This document shows, piece after piece, positions 33,701-39,978 of a stretch of DNA of 55,324 nucleotides (within the stretch, counting starts at the first letter, position 1; each line of letters begins with the position of its first letter). A program made the position numbers and the translations under genes. This DNA comes from an uncultured Bacteroidales bacterium (GTDB lineage: Bacteria > Bacteroidota > Bacteroidia > Bacteroidales > Paludibacteraceae). Below the pieces are notes generated by a model. The model saw only the letters and a list, made by a program, of their open reading frames with translations. It did no database searches and was not told where the DNA came from. The stretch is from positions 1 through 55,324 of the forward strand of contig ONTT01000011.1 of assembly GCA_900320865.1 (NCBI GenBank), read 5' to 3'.

Positions 33701-35763
33701 CAAGTCCATGTACCATCATACACCACATCTTTCTCTCGTTTATCCGCATCGTATATAAACCAACGGTAGTAACCCCAGTGGTCACGATGCAAAAGCAGCT
33801 GCATCTCTTGGCCCGGAATAGCATAGAAGGTCTGTGACTTTTCGTGCGTGCGCTGTAAGTTATCGGTGCTTGTACCATCCGCCTCTTTATGGTCGAACGC
33901 ATAGATCGAGGCACTTGTCGAACTATATCCTTTTTGCGTAATCCAAATAGAACGCGTACTTTCCGCTCGATCACCAGGTGCCATAGAGTGACGATAACGA
34001 TAGGTAAAACGGATTTGCGCTGTACGGTTGCTCAAATCGCTTACAGTCATCGCTTTCGTGACTACTCGGATGACGTTATTACTAGGAACCGAAACGGATT
34101 TAATCCACTGTCCTTCTCCATCGCCAATGGCCGATGTACCATCTATCAATAGTGCTTCTACAATCAGTTGGTTGTAGAGCGTATCTTTGTAGGTATAAGG
34201 AGTCAACTCTGTCAAATCCAAGTCATCGTCGTTTTCTATTACTCTCCGTGCTACTGTGTTGTTTGCATACAGGATGTCATATCCGTTCTTGTACTTAGCA
34301 GAGATTTCGAAATCAGCAGTCAGTTCAATCGTACTATAATCCAACACGGTATCGTTCGGCGAAGACGAGGTATTCAAGGTAGTAAAAGGCGCCTTGTGGA
34401 AGGTACGGCGCACAATATTCACCGAGTCCACAAAATGCTCGTAAACTCCGCTACTGTTTTTTACATAGAAATGTTGGCGGAGCCAGTCTGTATGGGGCGT
34501 ATAAGCTCCCTCTACCGGCGGGGTGTCATCGTCCACTTTGCGCAGCACACGACACATCTCCATTCTCTCCGGGTTATCAAAAGGCGATTTGCCAATTGCG
34601 AAAATTGTGTCGTACCATAAATTCTTTACTTTATCCAGCGAATACTTCGTATCGCTTACCCATAACACCATAGAATCCGTCCATAGGCTATCCAATGTCC
34701 ATTGCGACTCATCGTCCGTACCATGACGATTGATACTATCCACATAGACCGGCATCAACGAACGACCATTATAATCCTGACCCGCCAACTCCGCGGGAGT
34801 AGTCGGGAGTGTAGGACGAGGATTAGAGGCCCACTCGTAAAAACCGAACATGTAGTACGGCTCTTGGGTCAAACCATATTGGTCATCATACACTGTCGGT
34901 TGACGCACAAAGACATCGGTTTGGTCATAACGGCTGCGGAAACGATCACCGTTTGTATAATAATAGACGTGCGACGTAATCGTCAGGCGCTGGATATCCT
35001 CCGTCGTATTAAGACCAAAGATATAACCGGGCGGCGTCAAGGTACACGTAACGTCATTACCCGTTTTACGATCCCAGACTGAGATACGTTGGGATTCTTC
35101 GGGACGAGCGGCATAGGCACGGCTGAAACCGTAGAGGGGGTTAAAAGTCAGATAGCGGTAGAAATCGACACCTGAAGCACCGGAATAATAATACAAGAAA
35201 CCCTGGATGTACTTGTTCTGCTCGCGGTCGTCTTTTTGGGTATACCAAATCGCCACATTACCGTTAGGAGTAGCGGTAGAGGAGTCGCGGAGAATAAGGG
35301 TGTTGTACGTTACTCCGGTCGGGGCATCGCCAAGGGCCAGGTATTTCTTACGACTACACCGCTCGCGAATCCAGAGACTCTCGATAGCACGTTGGTAGTT
35401 CTTGTCCGGCAAGACATCCGTTTCCGAGGTAGCACGGGGGTTATACAAACCACCGACGACCCACATGGAAGCGTAGTTCGGCTGATCGTACCAAGCTACC
35501 GTATCCTTGGCCGGTATGGCTTTGGCACGGGTAGTATCAATACCGAGATAATAACGCTTACCTTCATAAACGGTGGAAAACGTCGTATATGCTCCAGCCG
35601 GCACAGCTACCGTATTATCAATGACATACTTACCCGCAATAGCGGCGGGAGCCTTCTCTCCGCCCTGCGCGTACACACCCATGAGCGCACATACGAGAAC
35701 GAAATTACAAAAAACAAACAGCCATTTGAGCATGGCCGTTGATAGCAAATTACCTATCTTCAT
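27712..35763 (-). CDS. Giant secreted protein with T9SS type A sorting domain
   Basis: A 2683-residue protein. A signal peptide lies near residues 1-33 (LKWLFVFCNFVLVCALMGVYA), and a type IX secretion C-terminal domain occupies the last 65 or so residues (IYDVLGRPVLKL, then PTGVYIIQRGKNTERMVIR). It would cross the outer membrane and be anchored on the surface or released. The interior is rich in Tyr, Thr, Asp and Trp and reads as many beta-sandwich-like stretches, including a jelly-roll-like segment around residue 1350 (DQQIYLTFDLANPLPG). No catalytic motif is recognised, so an adhesin or surface-layer role is a guess. The linker before the sorting domain (DQLPTANNQSAI) is encoded by a heptamer array. 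It has its own promoter and a co-transcribed small gene downstream. Confidence 0.88.
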   Translation of the reverse strand: MKIGNLLSTAMLKWLFVFCNFVLVCALMGVYAQGGEKAPAAIAGKYVIDNTVAVPAGAYTTFSTVYEGKRYYLGIDTTRAKAIPAKDTVAWYDQPNYASMWVVGGLYNPRATSETDVLPDKNYQRAIESLWIRERCSRKKYLALGDAPTGVTYNTLILRDSSTATPNGNVAIWYTQKDDREQNKYIQGFLYYYSGASGVDFYRYLTFNPLYGFSRAYAARPEESQRISVWDRKTGNDVTCTLTPPGYIFGLNTTEDIQRLTITSHVYYYTNGDRFRSRYDQTDVFVRQPTVYDDQYGLTQEPYYMFGFYEWASNPRPTLPTTPAELAGQDYNGRSLMPVYVDSINRHGTDDESQWTLDSLWTDSMVLWVSDTKYSLDKVKNLWYDTIFAIGKSPFDNPERMEMCRVLRKVDDDTPPVEGAYTPHTDWLRQHFYVKNSSGVYEHFVDSVNIVRRTFHKAPFTTLNTSSSPNDTVLDYSTIELTADFEISAKYKNGYDILYANNTVARRVIENDDDLDLTELTPYTYKDTLYNQLIVEALLIDGTSAIGDGEGQWIKSVSVPSNNVIRVVTKAMTVSDLSNRTAQIRFTYRYRHSMAPGDRAESTRSIWITQKGYSSTSASIYAFDHKEADGTSTDNLQRTHEKSQTFYAIPGQEMQLLLHRDHWGYYRWFIYDADKREKDVVYDGTWTWGSQPTNERDSAFMEINHTSDASSRGRWDVMTDVENPSNPRFTIPHFSTAEPTHIPTIRYGEVNNKHGKIACDVSAYYDIDPTGQVDVNLSAVKEPTISYRQILDIHPAKEQADTLQKYRGNGTGGKWMETHTVVVPAGRPFSLIQRYPVIDSDNVVQRDHLQYIYYFNTGNGGDDMGLKGTLNDTKKDSYSRVGVKRTVELPKRLKLLTKKDLNDMTSGQTKKVILVNPRKTSGHSDYQTSGYAVGRTGTEDIAALDWYSQGRTVNDTSDLRAYLMTSRVLENANCEIVLTKSSTQGYFTLSQNNYPLYSYRRIGEGYIMKWISGRESDVTGDKWIRYDDFTGCGESDMVSGCKYSYKGNYNSDSCTLFKLHMQWSKKWGLSTFSRNGFIAASEWDYHWTLTKHYEPDFDVIEGGGNSGSTDVNQGWMIYEIIESSKTDYEEVPVWEKYNPSTSTWDPVARKGTNNANYRMLEDGTLRISATTHTSAGQTIYYRLRTDHFQLAQFTVVTRDKAKVGPSTSAIISEDSIQNHYDILFTLGNENFEAPGTTDVKAYYHTLPWSYTEFSYHYPRTGTGSISDDYRVFKTDLPAAGEYAYLNKFTLNGRTTEAMAGAANGYMLCIHAAQKPLSIFDFTYPQLPCSDQQIYLTFDLANPLPGTGYNPQITAELQGKIGAGDWTPIHRFKTSELEYKGDDVWQQFVLEIPRESILDKDSFRCVATLNGSTVDNAYVLIDRLRFIAKERPMTVFQNKATCLESEAGGDVHLTARLDYKNLPDLSGKLVAFQYQKKARGGSGFEPLQTDVEAGGTSGAGDIDVYVNDISLTPHTDLSGKSCGVIRIPSTAHMPCNGSSPCDSIVAVTAVTTKKKCYVNEGTDEKKYYVMYLSQQVHALMGDTFRVVMAVIPNAETHPNFSTVGCAAVRTIPIKNPIEIHVSGFDGVWPNYRRDELNGSDAAHTLRTANATYSVTATINDAFLPSGALSGSGKCMFDVVRTDSIDRNMTADEWFKNRFGVTRHQFREIMTIFRADEPGNQMKTETNWNNVRPEYFMYDKRYSKEQADSIYAVLNHLIVDLGYVEIGVSSYDIYMADNNNSYAVFWPIPASGTYVDAETRETREITVCATPRWFEIHSDKSDYHLRFGYDNLQPGNYYMTPVIRATAAEANSSLKVRIADITHTEHAGVVIGWDSTYVIDSNDPEWNPATKTFRYHQDRIVQERIFDEYYKAPSKESTIDNRYVTFTPVTSEYIAQLQATDCKCYNYDASKTTWDASGTGDDNVLIKQSDSGCNKWGVKYIAEGGATRTGTADHNMPGYQVANNITLKAGYWYKFKTSFFDVSSIVYYNEGGDGTCRGNSEFILAIAPDKVQWTPSHPDGINYWNDDNNWTPVMVSAPADGFKAKVPMGETQVIIPEMAAANTLPIVNNTVPRRIDTLDYGFAKNTCKKVLFKPRATMLGQENLDYEKAFVDVPLATAEYMTFSPALKYIYAGDMYIPKVADNVDFDPKEFKDPSTSYSAEYNRKTPYAMYAAYYNQTVPFAYYNTDTEGNELSYKSRSSADWVFTNTMKMPLTPGTACLLLAYDKTGEDKDSVIVRLPKKETHYPYIGKKPDGSWGTGSVETMEGKPAFEDLSNNLAFNKTDLATARTTAGSETAGMTYTLTNETPSKVFFFGNPTMALIDVYKLCQDNSSKLDKGGTGTSYYFTAYHLREGEASYSIRVINGPGQFFVAPQRSVGLIAASADTELEVELRPEALVAMADGSAISIDTISFSAPARRAAYQEPSPVNWLYMSAANETDGGLCKAYLTIGQSAMASRNYVAGEDALNLSSGTSNNVAYETPLSMYTIAGNEALMLDVRDSIGTIPLVFATLPDYEYEDYTLLSFAFEGHWSTPLYLYDALTNDSIQITNGLQVAVRTPESDQIRYFINGNGARTTTDGGQPGVTTDIDEVDDQLPTANNQSAIIYDVLGRPVLKLSEHDLISNIQLPTGVYIIQRGKNTERMVIR
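27842..27876. repeat. In-frame heptamer array before the T9SS domain, x5
   Basis: Plus-strand units ATTGCAG, ATTGGTT, ATTGGCA, GTTGGTA, ATTGGTC. On the minus strand they encode DQLPTANNQ, the linker just before the sorting domain of the giant protein. Confidence 0.9.
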
Positions 35764-35811
35764 TGTAGACCTTAAATTTCAAACAAACAATCTTTTCCTT
35801 CGAAAAGTTTG

Positions 35812-35843
35812 CAAAAGTACTGCTTTTTATTGAAATTTGCAAA
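35812..35843 (-). promoter_or_regulatory. Promoter of the giant T9SS protein gene
   Basis: Minus strand TTTG (35840-35843), 20-bp spacer, TACTTTTG (35812-35819). The leader is about 42 nt. Confidence 0.8.
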
Positions 35844-35914
35844 TTTTTAGAACAAAAAAATGCCAATATACATAATTTTGCAAAGTAGATATAGCAAAAT
35901 AGGGGGACTCTGAC

Positions 35915-36037
35915 GTTACGTAGTGGTAACGATGTGGTAACGTAAATGACCGCTGAATAGGCCGTAATTAGGCAGTAAATAGGCCGTTATAGGGTGGATG
36001 TCGGAAGATGGGGGTGTGCCATAGTTTTGACACACCC
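35915..36037. repeat. Repeat-rich intergenic segment of a mobile-element scar
   Basis: This gene-free stretch holds short direct repeats (GTGGTAACG twice near 35924-35943, AATAGGCCGT twice near 35956-35987). A hairpin GGGTGTG (36012-36018) and CACACCC (36031-36037) follows. Together with the inverted repeat and VirE-like remnant next to it, this looks like what is left of a mobile gene block. Confidence 0.5.
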
Positions 36038-36070
36038 TCGCAATGGACGATGTTTTTAGGGTGATCAGAT

Positions 36071-36168
36071 GAGCAGATGAGCAGATGAGCAGCTCATCAT
36101 GTTAATATCACACACACGCGTGGGTGTGTATAGTTCAAGAAAACAACTGCTCATCTGCTCATCTGCTC
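36071..36168. repeat. 22-bp perfect inverted repeat built of 8-bp units
   Basis: The left arm (36071-36092) is made of GATGAGCA units. The right arm (36147-36168) is its exact reverse complement, with a 54-nt spacer that itself contains an ACACAC...GTGTGT hairpin. The right arm ends at the stop codon of the VirE-like remnant. The period is 8 bp, unlike the 7-bp arrays. Confidence 0.85.
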
Positions 36169-36359
36169 TATGACCGCCCTTCGATGTTTCTGTTGGCATT
36201 GACCTCTTCCATGCCTCTTTCCCTTACTATCCATCCGCGAGTACGGGAGGCTCCCACCATTTTGTTCTGATACCCTGCTTTCTTGAGGAGCATACCAAGG
36301 CGGTTGAGGGGCATCGGCTTCTTGATGGAGCCCCAGGAGACGAGTTTGTCGGAGATCTC
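36168..36359 (-). pseudogene. Remnant of a VirE/DUF3874-type protein, C-terminal end
   Basis: Starting directly after the MBL stop codon and in the same frame, 63 codons read EISDKLVSWGSIKKPMPLNR, LGMLLKKAGYQNKMVG and TRGWIVRERGMEEVNANRN before TAG. This matches in style the C-terminal winged-helix end of DUF3874/VirE-family primase-like proteins carried on Bacteroidales mobile elements. No start codon or upstream part is present, so it is a fragment. The family call is from memory of such sequences, not a search. Confidence 0.6.
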
Positions 36360-37052
36360 TCAGGAAAGAATCAACGGAGCGGAACTCCATCTCGCCTCGG
36401 CGGCGATAGTAGTGGGTTCGCCATGACCGGGAAAGACTTGTACGTCGGAGGGCAGGGCTAAGAGGCGATCGAGGGAGTCGATGAGTTGGGAGAAATTGCC
36501 TCCGGGGAGGTCGGTGCGGCCATAGCCCATATGGAAGAGCGTGTCGCCGGAGAAGAGGAGGGGGGATTGGTGATTGGTAATTGGTGATTGGTGATTGGGG
36601 ATTGGTGATTCTGGGAAATAGAGACAGATAGAGCCGGGGGTATGGCCGGGTGTCGATAAAATCGACACATTGGTCATTGGTAATTTGTCATTGTTAATTG
36701 GTTCTATAGGGAAGGGTTCGGGTTTGGCGGGGATGCCGAAGAGGTCATATTGGGATTGCATGGCTTTAGCCATTGGGATATCGGCTTCGTGCATCAGAAC
36801 GGGGGTGTTCCATTTTTCGCACGCCCAGGCAGCGCCCCAGAGATGGTCGAGATGGCCGTGGGTCGCCAAAATTGAAAGGTGAAAATTGAAAGGTGAAAGG
36901 TTTTCTATATATCGGTACAATTGTTGCTGCTCATAGGGTGTATAACACGCCGGATCCACCAGCAAGATGTACCGATCGTCACTCACCACATAGGTGTTCG
37001 TCTGAAACGGACCGAAAACAAAGGATTTTATTTGTAATTGGTAATTGGTCAT
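36360..37052 (-). CDS. MBL-fold metallo-hydrolase
   Basis: A glyoxalase-II-like metallo-beta-lactamase-fold hydrolase. The metal motif is THGHLDH (about residues 64-70), with later ligands in STPGHTPGS, FSGDTLFHMGYGRTDLPGG and FPGHGEPT. It probably hydrolyses a thioester, but the substrate is unknown. At 230 residues it is longer than the usual 210 because four heptamer arrays are embedded: the first residues (MTNYQLQ), SPFNFHLS before the THGHLDH strand, INNDKLPMTN and the IPNHQSPITNHQSP loop. None removes a metal ligand. The stop is followed in frame by the VirE-like remnant. Confidence 0.9.
   Translation of the reverse strand: MTNYQLQIKSFVFGPFQTNTYVVSDDRYILLVDPACYTPYEQQQLYRYIENLSPFNFHLSILATHGHLDHLWGAAWACEKWNTPVLMHEADIPMAKAMQSQYDLFGIPAKPEPFPIEPINNDKLPMTNVSILSTPGHTPGSICLYFPESPIPNHQSPITNHQSPLLFSGDTLFHMGYGRTDLPGGNFSQLIDSLDRLLALPSDVQVFPGHGEPTTIAAEARWSSAPLILS
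36566..36607. repeat. In-frame heptamer array in the MBL gene, 6 units
   Basis: Units ATTGGTG, ATTGGTA, ATTGGTG, ATTGGTG, ATTGGGG, ATTGGTG: 42 bp, adding 14 residues (PNHQSPITNHQSP type) in frame. Confidence 0.95.
36668..36702. repeat. In-frame heptamer array in the MBL gene, 5 units
   Basis: Units CATTGGT, CATTGGT, AATTTGT, CATTGTT, AATTGGT encode INNDKLPMTN on the minus strand. Confidence 0.9.
36867..36901. repeat. In-frame heptamer array in the MBL gene, GAAAGGT type
   Basis: Units CAAAATT, GAAAGGT, GAAAATT, GAAAGGT, GAAAGGT encode LSPFNFHLS just before the THGHLDH strand. Confidence 0.9.
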
Positions 37053-37070
37053 TGGTCATTGGTAATTGCT
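37036..37070. repeat. Heptamer array joining radical SAM and MBL genes
   Basis: Units AATTGGT, AATTGGT, CATTGGT, CATTGGT, AATTGCT. The MBL start codon (37050-37052) and first base of the radical SAM stop (37070) lie in the array. Confidence 0.9.
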
Positions 37071-38128
37071 CATTTCCAGCATTCTTGACAGATTTGAGGG
37101 GTTTGGCGGAAGGCAGCTTGACGGAACGCGAGTGCTTTGTCATTCGTGAAGAGTTCGCGCAGCGGCTTTTCCATAATATTTCCGTACGCAAAAGCGTGCG
37201 ACTTATCGTAACAACAGGGCAGGACATCGCCATTCGTCGTGATGACCGCTCCGCTCCATACACGGAAACAGCCTTTGCGCAGTTTGCGACGATGGTACTT
37301 ACCGTCTTTGCCCAAGATATACCGGCTGTATTTCGGGTTCGTGGGCATCAGAGGATGGCCATTCTGATAGTCGTAGAGTTGGGCGGTCTTAAAAACCAGT
37401 CGATCGGCTCCGAAGAGCTTGTACTGCTGTTTGAAAGCACGCCATTCGTGTTCGTTAGATTTTAATCGTAGAACTTGAAGTTCTATTAAAATTTTTGATT
37501 TTTGATTTTTGATTTTTGATTTTCGAAGATACTGCAGTGCGGCTTTGGTTTTTTCGAGTGATCCGCCGATGCGATAGGCGCCATAGGATTCTTGGGTAAG
37601 TCCGTCCATGGAGATGATAATTCGGTTCAGTCCGGACTGCACGAGTGCTTCAGCCAATTCGGGTGTCATGGCCTGCGAATTTGTACTGACGATGGTATAT
37701 AAGCCCGCTTCGTGCGCTTCGCGAATCATTTGCGGAAGGTCTTTGTTGAGCAGGGGTTCGCCCTGGAAATAGAACTGGATGACGGATGCCTGCTGCTTCA
37801 CTTCGTTCAGCACGCGATGCCAGACGGAAAGTGGCATCATTGGTAATTGGGGATTGGTGATTGGTGATAACCCTTCTCGGCGGAGGCCGCTCTTCCCGTT
37901 CCGTCGGGAAGACGCTCCGGGTGATTGGTGATTGGTGATTGGTGATTGGTGATTTTCACCTCTTCCGACGGGACACTCGGGGCAGCGGAGTTGGCAGATA
38001 TTCGCGGGTTCGACGGAGATGAAAAGGGGCATATGCGAAATACGCACCAAGCCGAAGCGGCTCAGCGCGTAATTCCAATAGCAACGCAAAGCGTTAATGA
38101 ATCGCGATTTTGTTAACACGACGCTCAT
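37070..38128 (-). CDS. Radical SAM/SPASM domain protein
   Basis: A radical S-adenosylmethionine enzyme. The [4Fe-4S] motif C-x3-C-x2-C is in ICQLRCPECPVG. The C-terminal SPASM domain has further cysteines (KGCFRVWSG, VLPCCYDK, QICQECW). Such proteins modify peptides, tRNAs or other small molecules; the target is unknown. The ATG at 38128 is chosen; a longer ORF to 38320 runs antisense-like through rpiB, and a GTG at 38119 is also possible. Two blocks of heptamer-encoded sequence (37838-37955 and 37491-37525) are inserted in frame, one directly after the cluster motif. It overlaps the end of rpiB by 35 bases. Confidence 0.88.
   Translation of the reverse strand: MSVVLTKSRFINALRCYWNYALSRFGLVRISHMPLFISVEPANICQLRCPECPVGRGENHQSPITNHQSPGASSRRNGKSGLRREGLSPITNPQLPMMPLSVWHRVLNEVKQQASVIQFYFQGEPLLNKDLPQMIREAHEAGLYTIVSTNSQAMTPELAEALVQSGLNRIIISMDGLTQESYGAYRIGGSLEKTKAALQYLRKSKIKNQKSKILIELQVLRLKSNEHEWRAFKQQYKLFGADRLVFKTAQLYDYQNGHPLMPTNPKYSRYILGKDGKYHRRKLRKGCFRVWSGAVITTNGDVLPCCYDKSHAFAYGNIMEKPLRELFTNDKALAFRQAAFRQTPQICQECWK
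37491..37525. repeat. In-frame heptamer array in the radical SAM gene, ATTTTTG x5
   Basis: Four ATTTTTG units and one ATTTTCG encode RKSKIKNQKSKI on the minus strand. Confidence 0.9.
37838..37955. repeat. Composite in-frame insertion: two ATTGGTR arrays around a GC-rich palindrome
   Basis: Units at 37838-37865 (CATTGGT, AATTGGG, GATTGGT, GATTGGT) and 37921-37955 (GTGATTG x4, GTGATTT) flank a GC-rich 55-bp core holding CTTCCCGTTCCGTCGGGAAG. The whole 118-bp block encodes a loop rich in NHQSPITNHQ and SRRNGKSGLRREG, placed just after the iron-sulfur motif. Confidence 0.9.
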
Positions 38129-38543
38129 GACGACCGCCTTCAAAATCGGTAGCAAAGAAGGTGCGCACGATATCGAGGGCTTTCTCCTCCGAGATGAAGT
38201 TAGCCGGCATACCGAGCACATTGGCGTTGTTATGCTGGCGTGCGAGCTGAGCGAGCGGCGTATCCCAACAGAGTGCAGCCCGAATGCCCTGATGTTTGTT
38301 GGCGGTGATGCAGATACCATTACCGGTAGAGCAGATCACAATACCGAAATCAAACTCACCTTTCTCTACTGCATCCGCAAGGGGATGAGCGAAATCAGGA
38401 TAGTCACAACTCTCGGTAGAATAACAACCGAAATCTTTCACTTTCGCGCCCTGCTCCTCGAGGAAGGCACGTACTTTTTGTTTGAGTGCAAATCCGGCGT
38501 GGTCACTCGCCATTGCCAGATTCATCTCCGATAAATTCTTCAT
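38094..38543 (-). CDS. rpiB: Ribose 5-phosphate isomerase B
   Basis: Interconverts ribose 5-phosphate and ribulose 5-phosphate in the pentose phosphate pathway. Family hallmarks are ASDHAGFALK near the N-terminus, the catalytic cysteine in IVICSTGNGICITANK, and the closing FEGGRHERRVNKI. About 149 residues is normal. The start (38543) lies inside the end of marC, and the ATG at 38525 is an alternative; the end overlaps the radical SAM gene. The three genes thus form a tight overlapping operon. Confidence 0.95.
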   Translation of the reverse strand: MKNLSEMNLAMASDHAGFALKQKVRAFLEEQGAKVKDFGCYSTESCDYPDFAHPLADAVEKGEFDFGIVICSTGNGICITANKHQGIRAALCWDTPLAQLARQHNNANVLGMPANFISEEKALDIVRTFFATDFEGGRHERRVNKIAIH

Positions 38544-39204
38544 GATTATCAATGGTATTTATAATTTCCGTTTGGAGTTCCTCTTTCTCATTCTGGAAGA
38601 CGGTAGCGAGGTTACCGAACATCAGTTTACAAGCGATGGCCAGCACGATAATTCCGAAGAATTTACGAATGATATAAAGGGATGTTTGACCCAGATATTT
38701 GGTGAGCCAGTGGGTACCAATGAGCACCAAATACAGCACCGTGATACAAAGTATCAAGGAGACGCAAAGGCTCGCGATACTATACTCGGCCGTAATAGCC
38801 AGAAGGGCGGTAAACGCTCCGGGTCCGGCATACATCGGGAAGGCCAGCGGAACGATCGAACTATCCGCACTAATCTGCCCCTCGAGCTTATCATTTTGGA
38901 AGATCGTGATATCCAAAATCATCTCCAAGGCCATGAGGAAAATAATAAATCCTCCGGCAATTGCGAAATGCTCAATTTGCACGCCGAAAATCTTCAAGAT
39001 CCACTCTCCGAGGAAGAGGAAGGCCATCAAAATCAAGAGGCTGGCGATACAAACCTTATGCGCATTGATCTTAAATCCCTTTTTCTCTATCGCGATGGTA
39101 ACAGGAATGTTACCAAATGGGTCAATAATCGCGATTAAGAAGATGAATGAGGACAGAACCTGCCAGATATCCAACTCACCAAAAAATGCACGAATTGCTT
39201 CCAT
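38503..39204 (-). CDS. MarC family membrane protein
   Basis: A six-helix inner-membrane protein of the MarC/UPF0056 family. The typical FIFLIAIIDPFGNIPVTIAI opening and the later VPLAFPMYAGPGAFTALLAI stretch are clear. Despite the name, a role in antibiotic resistance has not held up, and the function is unknown. A hydrophilic acidic tail ends the 233-residue protein. It is the first gene of the marC-rpiB-radical SAM run and has a promoter facing that of efp. Confidence 0.92.
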   Translation of the reverse strand: MEAIRAFFGELDIWQVLSSFIFLIAIIDPFGNIPVTIAIEKKGFKINAHKVCIASLLILMAFLFLGEWILKIFGVQIEHFAIAGGFIIFLMALEMILDITIFQNDKLEGQISADSSIVPLAFPMYAGPGAFTALLAITAEYSIASLCVSLILCITVLYLVLIGTHWLTKYLGQTSLYIIRKFFGIIVLAIACKLMFGNLATVFQNEKEELQTEIINTIDNHEEFIGDESGNGE

Positions 39205-39255
39205 AATTTATCAAAATTCTCCTATTGCCAAAGGCTCAAACAACAAATTCGGGCA

Positions 39256-39287
39256 CAAAATTAGTAAAAAATTTGCATATGTGCAAA
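39256..39287 (-). promoter_or_regulatory. marC promoter, interlocked with efp promoter
   Basis: Minus strand TTTG (39284-39287), 20-bp spacer, TAATTTTG (39256-39263). Its -33 lies in the spacer of the efp promoter. Confidence 0.75.
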
Positions 39288-39303
39288 AAAAATAGTACTT
39301 TTG
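39272..39303 (+). promoter_or_regulatory. efp promoter
   Basis: TTTG (39272-39275), 20-bp spacer, TACTTTTG (39296-39303). TTTGCATATGTGCAAA (39272-39287) carries the -33 elements of both divergent promoters. Confidence 0.8.
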
Positions 39304-39350
39304 CACGATTTTTCAATAATACGAACAAAAAATTAGACAAATAAAGCGTT

Positions 39351-39914
39351 ATGATCAACAGTCAAGACATCAAAAACGGCGTATGTATCCGCATGGACGG
39401 CCGTCTGTACTTCGTAATTGAGTTCCTTCACGTAAAACCGGGCAAGGGTAACACAATTATGCGTGTTAAATTTAAAGATGTAGTAGATGGTCGTGTATTG
39501 GAGCGTCGCTTCAATATCGGCGAGAAGTTGGAGGATGTTCGCGTAGAGCGTCGTCCGTACCAATTCCTTTACAAGGAAGGCGAGGACTACATCTTCATGA
39601 ACAACGAGACCTTCGAGCAAGTGCCCATCGCACATGACCTGATTACGGGAGTTGACTTCCTGAAGGAAGGTATGAACGTAGACGTTGTATCGGATGCCTC
39701 TTCGGATACGGTGCTTTTCGCAGAGTTGCCGACCAAGGTTGAGTTGACCGTCACTTATACGGAGCCGGGTCTGAAAGGCGATACAGCTACCAACACGTTG
39801 AAGCCGGCTACGGTTGAGACGGGCGCAGAGGTACGTGTTCCGCTCTTCATCAACGAAGGAGAGGTGATTCGTATTGACACTCGCGACGGTTCGTACTGCG
39901 AGCGCGTTCGCTAA
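39351..39914 (+). CDS. efp: Translation elongation factor P
   Basis: EF-P enters the ribosomal E site and relieves stalling at polyproline stretches, such as the seven-proline run of the TonB protein at 3866-4543. The three beta-barrel domains are present: [14 protein letters not shown] at the tip of domain [18 protein letters not shown] in domain II and [12 protein letters not shown] at the end. The conserved tip lysine lies in PGKGN. At 187 residues it is normal. An intrinsic terminator follows. Confidence 0.97.
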   Translation: MINSQDIKNGVCIRMDGRLYFVIEFLHVKPGKGNTIMRVKFKDVVDGRVLERRFNIGEKLEDVRVERRPYQFLYKEGEDYIFMNNETFEQVPIAHDLITGVDFLKEGMNVDVVSDASSDTVLFAELPTKVELTVTYTEPGLKGDTATNTLKPATVETGAEVRVPLFINEGEVIRIDTRDGSYCERVR

Positions 39915-39941
39915 TGAAGCAAATACATTGGTAAATTAAAG

Positions 39942-39962
39942 GCGTCCTTCGGGACGCTTTTT
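39942..39962 (+). terminator. efp terminator
   Basis: GCGTCC (39942-39947), loop TTCG, GGACGC (39952-39957) and five T. A standard tetraloop terminator; the next gene starts 17 nt later. Confidence 0.85.
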
Positions 39963-39978
39963 ACAATAGTAAGGAATT

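Noticed and set aside
36151-36390. 79-codon minus-strand ORF at the VirE-like remnant
   Set aside because: The neighbouring frame (36168-36359) carries the recognisable sequence; this ORF is its shadow.
38128-38320. N-terminal extension of the radical SAM protein
   Set aside because: These codons lie in another frame of rpiB and show no conserved sequence; the ATG at 38128 suffices.
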